Notes: generated by a model not told the origin, from the letters alone. A stretch of 29,669 nucleotides of DNA from CAVALG01 sp045576295 (GCA_045576295.1 JAZNGF010000016.1:1-29669); one strand, 5' to 3'. Shown: positions 1 to 6,959, counted from the first letter of the stretch. Translations and numbers: made by a program.

Positions 1-30
1 TACAACAGCGTAAGCTGAGTAATATATAAT

Positions 31-106
31 GGCCCGTTGGTCAAGTGGCCTAAGACTCCGGCCTCTCACGCCGGCAACACGAGTTCGAATCTCGTACGGG
101 TCACCA
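31..106 (+). tRNA. tRNA-Glu (CTC)
   Basis: Full cloverleaf. The acceptor GGCCCGT (31-37) pairs with ACGGGTC (96-102) through one G-T wobble. The anticodon stem CCGGC/GCCGG encloses the loop CTCTCAC, giving anticodon CTC for GAG codons. A GTTCGAAT T-loop is present. Discriminator A103 and an encoded CCA (104-106) complete it. It lies 37 bases before the 5S gene and is probably co-transcribed with it. Confidence 0.95.
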
Positions 107-143
107 ACAATTAAAGACATAAGGCAGAAATGCTTTATATAAA

Positions 144-259
<116 letters not shown>

Positions 260-309
260 ATTTTTTATTATATAATGTATGCAAAGCGCATATATTAAAA
301 TATACCGAT

Positions 310-385
310 GCCTCAATAGCTCAGTCGGTAGAGCACGCGGCTGTTAACCGCGGTGTCACAGGTTCGAGCCCTGTTTGAGGCGCCA
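310..385 (+). tRNA. tRNA-Asn (GTT)
   Basis: The acceptor GCCTCAA (310-316) pairs perfectly with TTGAGGC (375-381). The anticodon stem CGCGG/CCGCG encloses CTGTTAA, so the anticodon is GTT. The T-arm is ACAGG-TTCGAGC-CCTGT. Discriminator G382 and an encoded CCA (383-385) follow. It is the last gene of the cluster, directly before a terminator. Confidence 0.95.
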
Positions 386-386
386 A

Positions 387-418
387 GAAAAAAGACCGTT
401 TTCGAACGGTCTTTTTTC
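387..418 (+). terminator. Intrinsic terminator of the tRNA/5S cluster
   Basis: Hairpin GACCGTT (394-400), TTCG tetraloop (401-404), AACGGTC (405-411), flanked by an A-run on the left and TTTTTT (412-417) on the right. It ends the tRNA-Glu/5S/tRNA-Asn transcript. The repeat array begins about five bases later. Confidence 0.9.
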
Positions 419-422
419 TATC

Positions 423-621
423 CAATCCGACAGGCTTGGTATGTAATCGCCGTACGGCGTATGTAATCAGTTCGCTTTGCGAACTGTATGGCATCAGCCA
501 ATAGGCTGTATTAATCTTACTGTCGGATTGATTACATACAACACTTTGTGTTGATTTCATCCACGGCGTTGCCGTGATTACATTCCGTCTTGCGACGGAT
601 TACATACAAGGCTACGCCTTG
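423..621 (+). repeat. Array of seven short hairpins with conserved linkers
   Basis: Hairpins read directly: 448-459 (CGCCGTACGGCG); 468-486 (CAGTTCGC-TTT-GCGAACTG); 495-508 (CAGCC-AATA-GGCTG); 539-553 (CAACAC-TTT-GTGTTG); 562-576 (CACGGC-GTT-GCCGTG); 584-599 (TCCGTC-TTGC-GACGGA); 607-621 (CAAGGC-TAC-GCCTTG). Stems differ from each other, but each is perfectly self-complementary. Linkers in the left half read TATGTAAT or a variant (460-467, 487-494, 509-515). Linkers in the right half read ATTACATA or a variant (531-538, 554-561, 577-583, 600-606), the exact reverse complement. A 10-bp inverted repeat, CAATCCGACA (423-432) and TGTCGGATTG (521-530), encloses the first three hairpins. There is no credible ORF here. 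It is not a CRISPR, because the self-complementary units vary and the linkers are short. It precedes the broken four-helix-bundle gene at 666. I do not recognise it as a named repeat family. Confidence 0.85.
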
Positions 622-665
622 ATTTAACATATAGATTCGGCTATACTGTATAGAGAGGTGAGTGT

Positions 666-940
666 ATGAAAGATAATCCTTTATCATCTTTCAAATACGC
701 AAGTCTTCCTCAAGTGTTTTTGCTAATGTATCTGAAGCCCAATATCCACAAAGTCTTGCCGATATGCTTTCTAAATTCAAAATTGCGCGTAAAGAATGCA
801 TAGAAACAGAAAGTTGGTTAAAACTTTTATTTAATACAAATGCTATTGATGAAGATACATATAAAAAGAATAGAAATCTTTGTGGTCGTATTAGAAGAAT
901 ATTGATTACAAGTTGTAAAACCTTGAAAGAAAAAACATAA
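666..940 (+). pseudogene. Remnant of an S23/Avd-type four-helix-bundle protein gene
   Basis: The Shine-Dalgarno GAGGTG (655-660) is followed by ATG 666 and the family-like opening MKDNPL. That frame then stops early at about 45 codons. In another frame, from about position 689 to the TAA at 938-940, the DNA encodes a clear match to the helix 2-4 part of the S23 (23S rRNA intervening-sequence) four-helix-bundle family. Key stretches are SSSSVFANVSEAQ, where intact members read roughly SGTSIGANxxEAQ, then SLADMLSKFKIARKE and ETESWLKLL. Intact relatives are about 115-125 residues and begin with a first helix of roughly 30 residues that is missing here. An internal deletion that also shifted the frame therefore explains it. 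The family is related to the Avd accessory proteins of diversity-generating retroelements, but no reverse transcriptase or template repeat is visible. It follows the hairpin array at 45 bases, so the two may form one element. Family call from memory of the motif, not a search. Confidence 0.75.
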
Positions 941-952
941 GGTAGGAATTTA

Positions 953-1441
953 ATGAATTTTATTAAATTAAAAATGAATGATAGCACGTACTATGACGCA
1001 CTATACAACTTGATGGTTGGATATGTTGCAGAAACGGATTCGCACCAAAATATTAAAACACCGCAGGAAATTATCCCTAATATAACAAAAAGTATGATTG
1101 ACAAAATAGATGAAAACCGTTTATTGCAAATCGTATATGTAGAAGATGAACCGATTGCTTTTTGCTATGCCAAGATAGATAGAATGGGAGATAAGGGATA
1201 TATTAGACCTGATTGGGGATATATAATGGAGTTTTTTGTAAAGAAAACTCATAGAAGAAGAGGAATAGGCAAAAAGCTTGTTAATCAGTGTGAAAAATTC
1301 TTTAAAGAAAAGGGTGTTAAAAATATTTGGTTAACATCTGATGCAGTTACTGGTATTCCTTTTTGGTTGGCATTTAATTTCATTGATACAGGGGAAATTT
1401 CTTTAGAAAATAGTCAGCAAATAATGTCTAAAGTATTGTAA
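953..1441 (+). CDS. GNAT-family N-acetyltransferase
   Basis: A 162-residue single-domain protein of normal GNAT length. The acetyl-CoA pyrophosphate-binding motif A is RRRGIGKKL (R101-x-x-G104-x-G106). It follows the beta-4 strand ending in EFFVKKTH and leads into the long helix NQCEKFFKEKG. The later segment IWLTSDAVTGIPFWLAFNF fits motif B, including the FW...FNF pattern common in this superfamily. It would transfer an acetyl group from acetyl-CoA to an amine in the cytoplasm; the acceptor cannot be read from the sequence. TAGG at 942-945 sits a few bases ahead of ATG 953. The gene starts 12 bases after the four-helix-bundle remnant and may share its transcript. Base use is AT-rich: the line 961-1020 holds 19 G/C of 60, against 34 of 60 in a livF line (11281-11340), which suggests acquired DNA. 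Family secure, substrate unknown. Confidence 0.85.
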   Translation: MNFIKLKMNDSTYYDALYNLMVGYVAETDSHQNIKTPQEIIPNITKSMIDKIDENRLLQIVYVEDEPIAFCYAKIDRMGDKGYIRPDWGYIMEFFVKKTHRRRGIGKKLVNQCEKFFKEKGVKNIWLTSDAVTGIPFWLAFNFIDTGEISLENSQQIMSKVL

Positions 1442-1501
1442 TATAAGAATTATCTCAGTTTTCAGTCACATTAAATTCGTGTCATTAAGTTCATACTACC
1501 C

Positions 1502-1541
1502 AAACGAAAATCCGTTCTCGAAAGAGAACGGATTTTCGTTT
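1502..1541. terminator. Bidirectional terminator between GNAT and dockerin genes
   Basis: A perfect 18-bp stem (1502-1519 with 1524-1541) closed by a GAAA loop (1520-1523). Both arms end in TTTTCGTTT in the outgoing direction, so it can stop transcription from the GNAT gene and from the convergent dockerin gene. Confidence 0.85.
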
Positions 1542-1562
1542 GTATTTGTTTCATGCTAAATT

Positions 1563-2399
1563 TTAAGCAGCTTTGAGCTCTTCAATCAGCCCTGCGCTGA
1601 ATCTTGCAATTACAATTGCATCGATTATATCTATTTTACCGTTACCGTTAACATCTGCTGCGGTTATAGCGCTCTCTAATATTGTGCTGATGCCTGCGTT
1701 ATGCTTCGCAACAATAACTGCATCGGCAACGTTAACGCTGCCATCGTTGGTTGCGTCGCCTAATAAAATCTGAAGTTTGGGGATAACCTCTTCTAAAAAG
1801 CGTTCATCGCAAACCAAGCATTCCATATATTGTAAACCGTCGGTTTCGTAGGTTGCTTCGCTTTCTATAATCCAGCCTGACGGGGTGTGCTCGGCTTTTG
1901 GGGTTACCTGACCTTGCGTGTAAACCTTGAAGCAAACGGGGCAAACCACATCACCGCTGTAACCTGTTTTTGTGCAGGTTGAGCCTTTCATATTTACTGT
2001 GTCGGTAATGTTTTTACCGTTGTATTTAAGTGTGCAGGTTCTGTTTAACAAAGAAATATCATGTTGTATGTTCAAAATTTCGCAACAGTCGGTTACACAT
2101 GAATACATCGTTAACATTTCGAAATACGAATAACTGTTTAGCGTGCTATTTTCGCCGCGCGGTGATACCGATTTAGTCATCTGCGTGAACCTATCAACGA
2201 CCTGTGAGGCTTGATCTTCGGTTACGTCAACCGGTTTTAAAACCTTTTCAATTGCGTAGTTATAGCCGTTGCCGAAATAAGGCTTTATCATGGTTTTAAG
2301 GTTCGCAATAAGATCGGCTTTAACGGTATCTTCTGCCATAACACTAAAACTAAAGGTTAATAAAAGCACAGCAAGAACAAAACATAGAATTTTTTTCAT
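1563..2399 (-). CDS. Secreted dockerin-containing protein of unknown function
   Basis: 278 residues. The N-terminal signal peptide is MKKILCFVLAVLLLTFSFSV with likely cleavage after VMA (residue 22). Residues about 25-150 form a Cys-containing region I do not recognise. Residues about 150-208 hold two CxxC pairs (CPVC 153-156, CLVC 194-197) around the HTPSGWIIESEATYETDG stretch, a small module common in extracellular proteins of gut Clostridia. Residues about 212-272 are a type I dockerin with two calcium-binding repeats, DATNDGSVNVAD and DVNGNGKIDIID, each followed by the usual helix with an A-IVIAK/R pattern. It should be exported and attach to a cohesin-bearing scaffold by Ca-dependent binding. 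No catalytic domain is evident, so the cargo role is unknown. GGAG upstream (reading ATGGAGACTTATTT before ATG 2399) sets the start. It is monocistronic and convergent with the GNAT gene. Confidence 0.85.
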   Translation of the reverse strand: MKKILCFVLAVLLLTFSFSVMAEDTVKADLIANLKTMIKPYFGNGYNYAIEKVLKPVDVTEDQASQVVDRFTQMTKSVSPRGENSTLNSYSYFEMLTMYSCVTDCCEILNIQHDISLLNRTCTLKYNGKNITDTVNMKGSTCTKTGYSGDVVCPVCFKVYTQGQVTPKAEHTPSGWIIESEATYETDGLQYMECLVCDERFLEEVIPKLQILLGDATNDGSVNVADAVIVAKHNAGISTILESAITAADVNGNGKIDIIDAIVIARFSAGLIEELKAA

Positions 2400-2555
2400 A
2401 AATAAGTCTCCATTTATAACAAGTTGTTAATTTTCGCAATATTCATATTTATTTTACACTATTATATATATAACTGTCAATTGATAATTGGTAATTGATA
2501 CATTTTAGCGCCCAAACCCTATTTTAAATATTTTAAACTTTTTTGAAAAACCCTC

Positions 2556-2597
2556 TTGACTTTAGCGCTTTAAAGTGATATATTGTTGTTATCACTT
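2556..2597 (+). promoter_or_regulatory. Sigma-A promoter with overlapping inverted repeat
   Basis: -35 TTGACT (2556-2561), 17-nt spacer, -10 TATATT (2579-2584). An 8-bp inverted repeat, AAGTGATA (2573-2580) and TATCACTT (2590-2597), overlaps the -10 and the predicted start point. This is a typical place for a repressor operator. The leader is only about 25 nt, so no T-box or riboswitch fits here. Confidence 0.75.
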
Positions 2598-2617
2598 AAC
2601 AAAAGAGGAGTTTAGTT

Positions 2618-3589
2618 ATGAAAGCAAAAAGATTATTAGCATTAGCAATTGCAGTAGTTCTTATGATTACTGCTTGCGCAGTTCTTTCGGGCTGTTCAGG
2701 TGCAAACAAAGCAAAATACACAGTTGGTATCTGCCAGTTAGTTCAGCACGAAGCACTCGATGCTGCAACAAAGGGCTTTAAAGCTGCATTAAAAGAAAAA
2801 CTTGGCGACGATGTTGCATTTGACGAGCAGAATGCTTCGGGTGAATCTGCTAACTGCGCAACAATCGCAAACCAGTTCGTTTCAAGCGATGTTGACCTTA
2901 TCATGGCAAACGCAACACCTGCTTTACAGGCTGCAACCGCTGCTACAGGCGACATTCCGATTGTTGCAACATCAATTACCGATTATGCAACAGCTCTTGA
3001 AATCACCGATTGGAGTGGTACAACCGGCATTAACGTTACAGGTACTGCCGATTTAGCACCTTTAAAAGATCAGGCTGAAATGATTAAAGAATTATTCCCT
3101 GATGTTAAAAAGGTTGGCATCGTATATAACTCCGGTGAGGCTAACTCAAAATATCAGGCTGACGAAATCACAAAATATCTTAAAGAACTCGGCATTGAAA
3201 CAAAAGAGTTCACAACCGCAGATTCTAACGATATCGCTGCTGTTGTAACAGCTGCTTGTGCAGAGTGCGAAGTTCTTTATGTTCCTACCGATAACTCAAT
3301 GGCATCAAGCACTGAAATCGTTAACAACGTTGCTGAGCCTGCAGGTGTTCCGATTGTTGCAGGTGAAGCCGGTATCTGCAAGGGTTGCGGTGTTGCAACA
3401 CTTTCTATCGACTATTACAGCATTGGCTACAAGGCAGGCGAAATGGCATATGAAATTCTTGTGAACGGTGCTGATCCTGCTGAAATGGAAATCGAATATG
3501 CCGATGACCTTACAAAGCAGTATGTTGCTTCACGTTGCGAAACCTTAGGTGTTACCGTGCCTGATACATACGCAGCAATCGAAGAATAA
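2618..3589 (+). CDS. ABC importer substrate-binding lipoprotein (TrpX/ABC_sub_bind type)
   Basis: 323 residues. The lipoprotein signal ends in LSGC, with the lipidated Cys at residue 26. The mature part is of the ABC_sub_bind family (PF04392): opening YTVGICQLVQHEALDAATKGF, then the conserved PIVATSITDYATA and KKVGIVYNSGEANS stretches, and the C-terminal CGVATLSIDYYSIGYKAGEMA. Members bind a small solute between two Rossmann-like lobes outside the membrane. Some are predicted tryptophan or tyrosine binders (TrpX), but the ligand is not fixed by sequence alone. Shine-Dalgarno GAGGAG (2605-2610) precedes ATG 2618. Permease and ATPase genes follow, making a full importer. The separation of this gene from the permease by a hairpin is the usual arrangement for making the binding protein in excess. 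Confidence 0.9.
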   Translation: MKAKRLLALAIAVVLMITACAVLSGCSGANKAKYTVGICQLVQHEALDAATKGFKAALKEKLGDDVAFDEQNASGESANCATIANQFVSSDVDLIMANATPALQAATAATGDIPIVATSITDYATALEITDWSGTTGINVTGTADLAPLKDQAEMIKELFPDVKKVGIVYNSGEANSKYQADEITKYLKELGIETKEFTTADSNDIAAVVTAACAECEVLYVPTDNSMASSTEIVNNVAEPAGVPIVAGEAGICKGCGVATLSIDYYSIGYKAGEMAYEILVNGADPAEMEIEYADDLTKQYVASRCETLGVTVPDTYAAIEE

Positions 3590-3617
3590 TAATTTTACCT
3601 TCTGAATAATAATCAAC

Positions 3618-3646
3618 AGCGATAGGGCGAATACCACCCTATCGCT
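3618..3646 (+). terminator. Intercistronic hairpin, weak terminator or mRNA stabiliser
   Basis: The 10-bp stem AGCGATAGGG (3618-3627) with CCCTATCGCT (3637-3646) has a 9-nt loop and is followed by the interrupted T-rich TGTTTGTGGTTT. It lies between the binding-protein and permease genes. Partial termination or 3' protection would raise binding-protein mRNA over the membrane components. Confidence 0.6.
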
Positions 3647-3696
3647 TGTTTGTGGTTTAAAGAACGTTTTATTTTATCACCGAAAGGATTAAAACT

Positions 3697-4608
3697 ATGT
3701 TGTCTTTTTTAAATTCTATGCCCGGCGCTATAGCGCAGGGTGCTATTTGGGGTATTATGGCTGTTGGCCTTTATATAACCTATAAAATACTCGACCTTGC
3801 CGACCTCACGGTTGACGGCTCGTTTAGTACCGGTGGCGCAGTTCTTGTTGTATGCACAACAAGCGGCATGAATATTTATCTTGCTTTATTAGTAGCTTTT
3901 GCTGCAGGCTGCATTGCCGGCCTTATAACAGGTATACTTCACACAAAATTCGGTATTCCTGCAATTCTTGCGGGAATCTTAACCCAGCTTGCACTGTATT
4001 CTATTAACCTTAGAATACTCGGCGGCAAAGCAAACCAACCGCTTTCGGTTGTGAAATACGATCTTATGGTTTCTTTGCGCCATATAAATAAATCGCTTAT
4101 TGTTATAGCCATTTTCATTGTTGTTTTAATAGCTCTGCTTTACTGGTTCTTCGGAACAGAGCTTGGCCATTCACTTAGGGCAACAGGTTGTAACCAAGCT
4201 ATGTCAAGGGCTAACGGAATTAACACTTCAACCAATAAAATTATCGGTTTTGTGCTTTCAAACGGTGTTGTTGCGCTTTCTGCAGGGCTTCTTGCGCAGT
4301 ACCAAGGCTATGCCGATGTTAATATGGGTAAGGGCGCTATCGTTATAGGTCTTGCGGCCATAATTATAGGCGAGGTTGCTTTCGGCAAAATATTCCGAAA
4401 CTTCGGTTTAAAACTTTTCGGCGCAGTTCTTGGCGGTGTAATTTACTATATTGTTATCACCTTTGTTTTAAGATTAGGTCTTTCGGCAAGCGACCTTAAG
4501 TTGTTGTCGGCAGCGGTTGTTGCGCTCTTCTTAGGAATTCCTTATTGGAAGCGCATAATAGCTCAAAAGACTGCTAAAAACAATCCAGGAGGTGCAGCAA
4601 ATGCTTGA
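3697..4608 (+). CDS. ABC importer permease (TrpY-like, BPD_transp_2)
   Basis: 303 residues with about eight or nine hydrophobic segments. It opens with the family's GAIAQGAIWGIMAVGLYITY segment followed by ILDLADLTVDGSFSTGGA. The cytoplasmic coupling region includes ELGHSLRATGCNQAMSRANGI, the equivalent of the EAA loop in the LivH/RbsC permease superfamily (PF02653). It forms the transmembrane channel, probably as a homodimer, for the solute delivered by the upstream lipoprotein. AAAGGA (3683-3688) precedes ATG 3697. Its last codons overlap the ATPase start by 8 bases, implying translational coupling. Length and topology are normal. Substrate as for the binding protein: unproven. Confidence 0.9.
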   Translation: MLSFLNSMPGAIAQGAIWGIMAVGLYITYKILDLADLTVDGSFSTGGAVLVVCTTSGMNIYLALLVAFAAGCIAGLITGILHTKFGIPAILAGILTQLALYSINLRILGGKANQPLSVVKYDLMVSLRHINKSLIVIAIFIVVLIALLYWFFGTELGHSLRATGCNQAMSRANGINTSTNKIIGFVLSNGVVALSAGLLAQYQGYADVNMGKGAIVIGLAAIIIGEVAFGKIFRNFGLKLFGAVLGGVIYYIVITFVLRLGLSASDLKLLSAAVVALFLGIPYWKRIIAQKTAKNNPGGAANA

Positions 4609-5395
4609 GATAAAAAATGTTTTCAAAACCTTTAACCCCGGCACAATTAATGAAAAGCGCGCGTTGAACGGTTTAACCCTTACACTTAATGATGGTGACT
4701 TTGTAACTGTGATTGGTGGTAACGGTGCCGGTAAATCAACCATGCTTAATATGGTTGCCGGTGTGTACCCGGTTGACAGCGGTTCGATCGTTATCGATGG
4801 GGTTGACATTACCAAACTTCCTGAACATAAACGCGCAAAGTTTATGGGCCGCGTGTTCCAAGACCCGATGATGGGAACAGCCTCTGATATGTGGATTGAA
4901 GAGAATATGGCTCTTGCGAGCCGCAGGGGGCAGATAAGGGGCTTAAAATGGGCAATCAACAGAAATGAACGCGCCCAATTTAAAGAAATGTTAGCGGAGT
5001 TGGAACTCGGCCTTGAAGAACGCCTTTCGGCTAAAGTTGGCCTGCTTTCGGGCGGCCAGCGCCAGGCGCTTACATTATTAATGGCGGTTATGAAAAAACC
5101 TAAGCTTTTATTGCTCGACGAGCACACCGCGGCGCGTGACCCTAAAACTGCAGCAAAGGTGTTAGAGCTTTCTGAAAAATTTATAGCTGAAGAACATTTA
5201 ACTGCTATGATGGTAACCCATAATATGAGGGATGCTATTGCTTACGGCAACCGCTTAATTATGATGAACAACGGTCAGATTATTCTTGATGTTTCGGGTG
5301 AAGAAAAGAAAAAACTCACTGTTGAGTATTTGCTTGATGCTTTTGCAAAGCTAAGTGGTTCTGAATTTTCTAACGATCGTGCGCTTTTATCATAA
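4601..5395 (+). CDS. ABC importer ATP-binding protein (TrpZ-like)
   Basis: 264 residues from ATG 4601. An upstream in-frame GTG (4592) is rejected because it overlaps the AGGAGG (4587-4592), which sits 8 nt before the ATG. Walker A is GGNGAGKST (39-47), the Q-loop VFQDPM, signature LSGGQRQ (149-155), Walker B LLLLDE (169-174), switch His in MMVTHN (H207). The D-loop reads DEHTAARDP. The His after DE, where most ABC proteins have Pro, is what I recall for the ATPases paired with ABC_sub_bind systems. It powers uptake through the permease encoded immediately upstream. All catalytic motifs are intact. The operon ends at the terminator about 20 bases downstream. Confidence 0.9.
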   Translation: MLEIKNVFKTFNPGTINEKRALNGLTLTLNDGDFVTVIGGNGAGKSTMLNMVAGVYPVDSGSIVIDGVDITKLPEHKRAKFMGRVFQDPMMGTASDMWIEENMALASRRGQIRGLKWAINRNERAQFKEMLAELELGLEERLSAKVGLLSGGQRQALTLLMAVMKKPKLLLLDEHTAARDPKTAAKVLELSEKFIAEEHLTAMMVTHNMRDAIAYGNRLIMMNNGQIILDVSGEEKKKLTVEYLLDAFAKLSGSEFSNDRALLS

Positions 5396-5414
5396 CTGAA
5401 TAATTTTATATTTG

Positions 5415-5447
5415 CGCCTGCAACGGTTTAACTGTTGCAGGCGTTTT
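5415..5447 (+). terminator. Terminator of the TrpXYZ-like operon
   Basis: The 10-bp stem CGCCTGCAAC (5415-5424) with GTTGCAGGCG (5434-5443), a 9-nt loop, then TTTT. Confidence 0.85.
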
Positions 5448-5497
5448 ACCACATTTAGGTTAAAACAAAAAATGTGACCTAAAAATTAAAAATACTC

Positions 5498-5526
5498 TTG
5501 TTTATATTGCTTTATATATGTATAAT
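5498..5526 (+). promoter_or_regulatory. Sigma-A promoter of the carboxypeptidase gene
   Basis: -35 TTGTTT (5498-5503), 17-nt spacer, consensus -10 TATAAT (5521-5526), about 26 nt before the start codon. Confidence 0.7.
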
Positions 5527-5551
5527 TAAAGAGATATTTTTTTGAGGTTAA

Positions 5552-6715
5552 ATGATTATGTCTGATTATGAATATATGAATAAATATGATGATGAGTTTT
5601 TTAATAATTTTGAAGAACAATACAATATGAAGCCTATTGCCCCTGCCGAGCAGGCGCCTGTAAACCTTCCGCGCAAGATAAGAACAAGCGGCGGGGCTCA
5701 GCCGCAAAGCAGAGCGAATGCTCCCCGACGCCGCGTGAAAACAAGGCTTAAACCGCAGTTTAAAAGCGCACTTCTTGCTTTAACAGCCTTGGTTCTTGTT
5801 TTTACGCTTTCGGTTTTGTTGCTTCCTAATATGTTGGGCACAAAAACAAAAGCCGGTGCTTATGTTTCAACAGGAATACCAGATGAAAACGAGGGCGAAA
5901 AACCTAAAGCAAACGCACCCATAGCCGATGCTCACACAGTAACACTCGGTGAAGATGTTGATGCAAAAAATTGCATTTTAACCGATATAACCGAAAACAG
6001 GATAGTTGCCCAAAAGGGTGCAGATGAAATTATATTCCCTGCATCTATGACTAAGATTTTAACCCTTATTACAGCGGTTGAAAATATGACCAACCCTGAG
6101 GCTACCTTTACCTTTTCATACGCTGTAACCGACCCTTTGTATATTCAAGAGGCATCGGTTGTAGGTTTCTTGGCTGATGAAACGGTGGGAGTTCGTGATA
6201 TGCTTTATGGTTCAATTTTAGCTTCGGGTGCGGATGCCACAACAGGCCTTGCTATAACCATTGCCGGAAGCGAAGAAGCTTTTGTTACGCTTATGAATGA
6301 AAAAGCGCGTGAGCTTGGTATTACAACGCTTAATTTCACCAATGCAAGCGGTTTGCACAATAATGAACACAAGTGCAGCGTTACCGATATGGCAGTTCTT
6401 CTTGATTATGCAATGAATAACGAGCAGTGCCGCGAAGTTTTGACTGCGGTTAATTATACAACCGAACCTACAGAACAACACCCTGAAGGTATTAAGGTTG
6501 AAAGCACCCTTTTTAGCCGCATATACGGCGACGAGCCTGAAGGTGCGGTTATAACTGCAGGTAAAACGGGATACACCATTGAAGCCGGCAACTGTATAGC
6601 CTCATTTGCCGAGGGTGAAAACGGCCATAAATATGTGTGCGTTACTGCAGGTGGTAGTGATAAGTGGAAGGCTGTTCACGATCACGTTAATTTATACACA
6701 GCCTATGCAAAATAG
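5552..6715 (+). CDS. Membrane-anchored D-alanyl-D-alanine carboxypeptidase (S11)
   Basis: 387 residues. It removes the terminal D-Ala of peptidoglycan stem peptides, limiting cross-linking. Residues 1-70 are a cytoplasmic tail, first acidic and then basic and Pro/Arg-rich. Residues about 72-95 are a transmembrane anchor, so the enzyme domain faces out (type II). Nucleophile motif SxxK is SMTK (165-168). KTG is at 338-340 in AGKTGYT. The second motif, normally SxN, reads SGADA (225-229), so the usual Asn is Ala; I believe this variant occurs in clostridial relatives. The C-terminal beta domain and amphipathic anchor of PBP5 are absent; the N-terminal helix replaces that anchor. GAGG (5544-5547) is 4 nt from ATG 5552 and 10 nt from ATG 5558, so the start could be two codons later. 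It is monocistronic. Confidence 0.88.
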   Translation: MIMSDYEYMNKYDDEFFNNFEEQYNMKPIAPAEQAPVNLPRKIRTSGGAQPQSRANAPRRRVKTRLKPQFKSALLALTALVLVFTLSVLLLPNMLGTKTKAGAYVSTGIPDENEGEKPKANAPIADAHTVTLGEDVDAKNCILTDITENRIVAQKGADEIIFPASMTKILTLITAVENMTNPEATFTFSYAVTDPLYIQEASVVGFLADETVGVRDMLYGSILASGADATTGLAITIAGSEEAFVTLMNEKARELGITTLNFTNASGLHNNEHKCSVTDMAVLLDYAMNNEQCREVLTAVNYTTEPTEQHPEGIKVESTLFSRIYGDEPEGAVITAGKTGYTIEAGNCIASFAEGENGHKYVCVTAGGSDKWKAVHDHVNLYTAYAK

Positions 6716-6760
6716 GCGTGCGGCAAATGGCTTAAAGATTAACAAAAGGCAAGCAGTATA

Positions 6761-6789
6761 TTGACAAATTGTTAATTTTATTTTATAAT
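6761..6789 (+). promoter_or_regulatory. Consensus sigma-A promoter of the liv operon
   Basis: Perfect TTGACA (6761-6766), 17-nt spacer, perfect TATAAT (6784-6789). The leader is about 160 nt and includes a hairpin TAGGCT (6828-6833)/AGCCTA (6840-6845) and a possible CTATCA (6792-6797)/TGATAG (6816-6821) pairing. No T-box signature is visible. Strong constitutive initiation is expected, with any control acting in the leader or through a repressor. Confidence 0.85.
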
Positions 6790-6959
6790 ACCTATCAGTT
6801 ATTTTGTTAGTTGATTGATAGTTGTAATAGGCTATAATAAGCCTATGCGCTTCAAGGATTTGCACATACATAAAAAGTGTTTAAGCGGTAAATTCAAATT
6901 GGGTTATTGGCGGCACAAATAAGCTGCTATTAATAAATAACAAGAAAGAGGTTTAAAAA

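Noticed and set aside
321..560. 79-residue minus-strand ORF over tRNA-Asn and the hairpin array
   Set aside because: It is the antisense of the tRNA gene and terminator; the APQTGLEPVTPRLTAACS type peptide is a well-known false translation of tRNA complement.
423..621. CRISPR array
   Set aside because: The variable units are themselves palindromic, the constant parts are only 7-8 bases and flip orientation, and there are no cas genes.
666..940. Diversity-generating retroelement, suggested by the Avd-like gene
   Set aside because: No reverse transcriptase, template repeat or variable repeat is visible in the window.
691..987. 98-residue minus-strand ORF
   Set aside because: It is a shadow of the four-helix-bundle remnant, whose plus-strand frame carries recognisable family motifs.
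6790..6959. T-box or amino-acid riboswitch in the liv leader
   Set aside because: No T-box sequence or specifier-like hairpin was found; only short simple hairpins are present.
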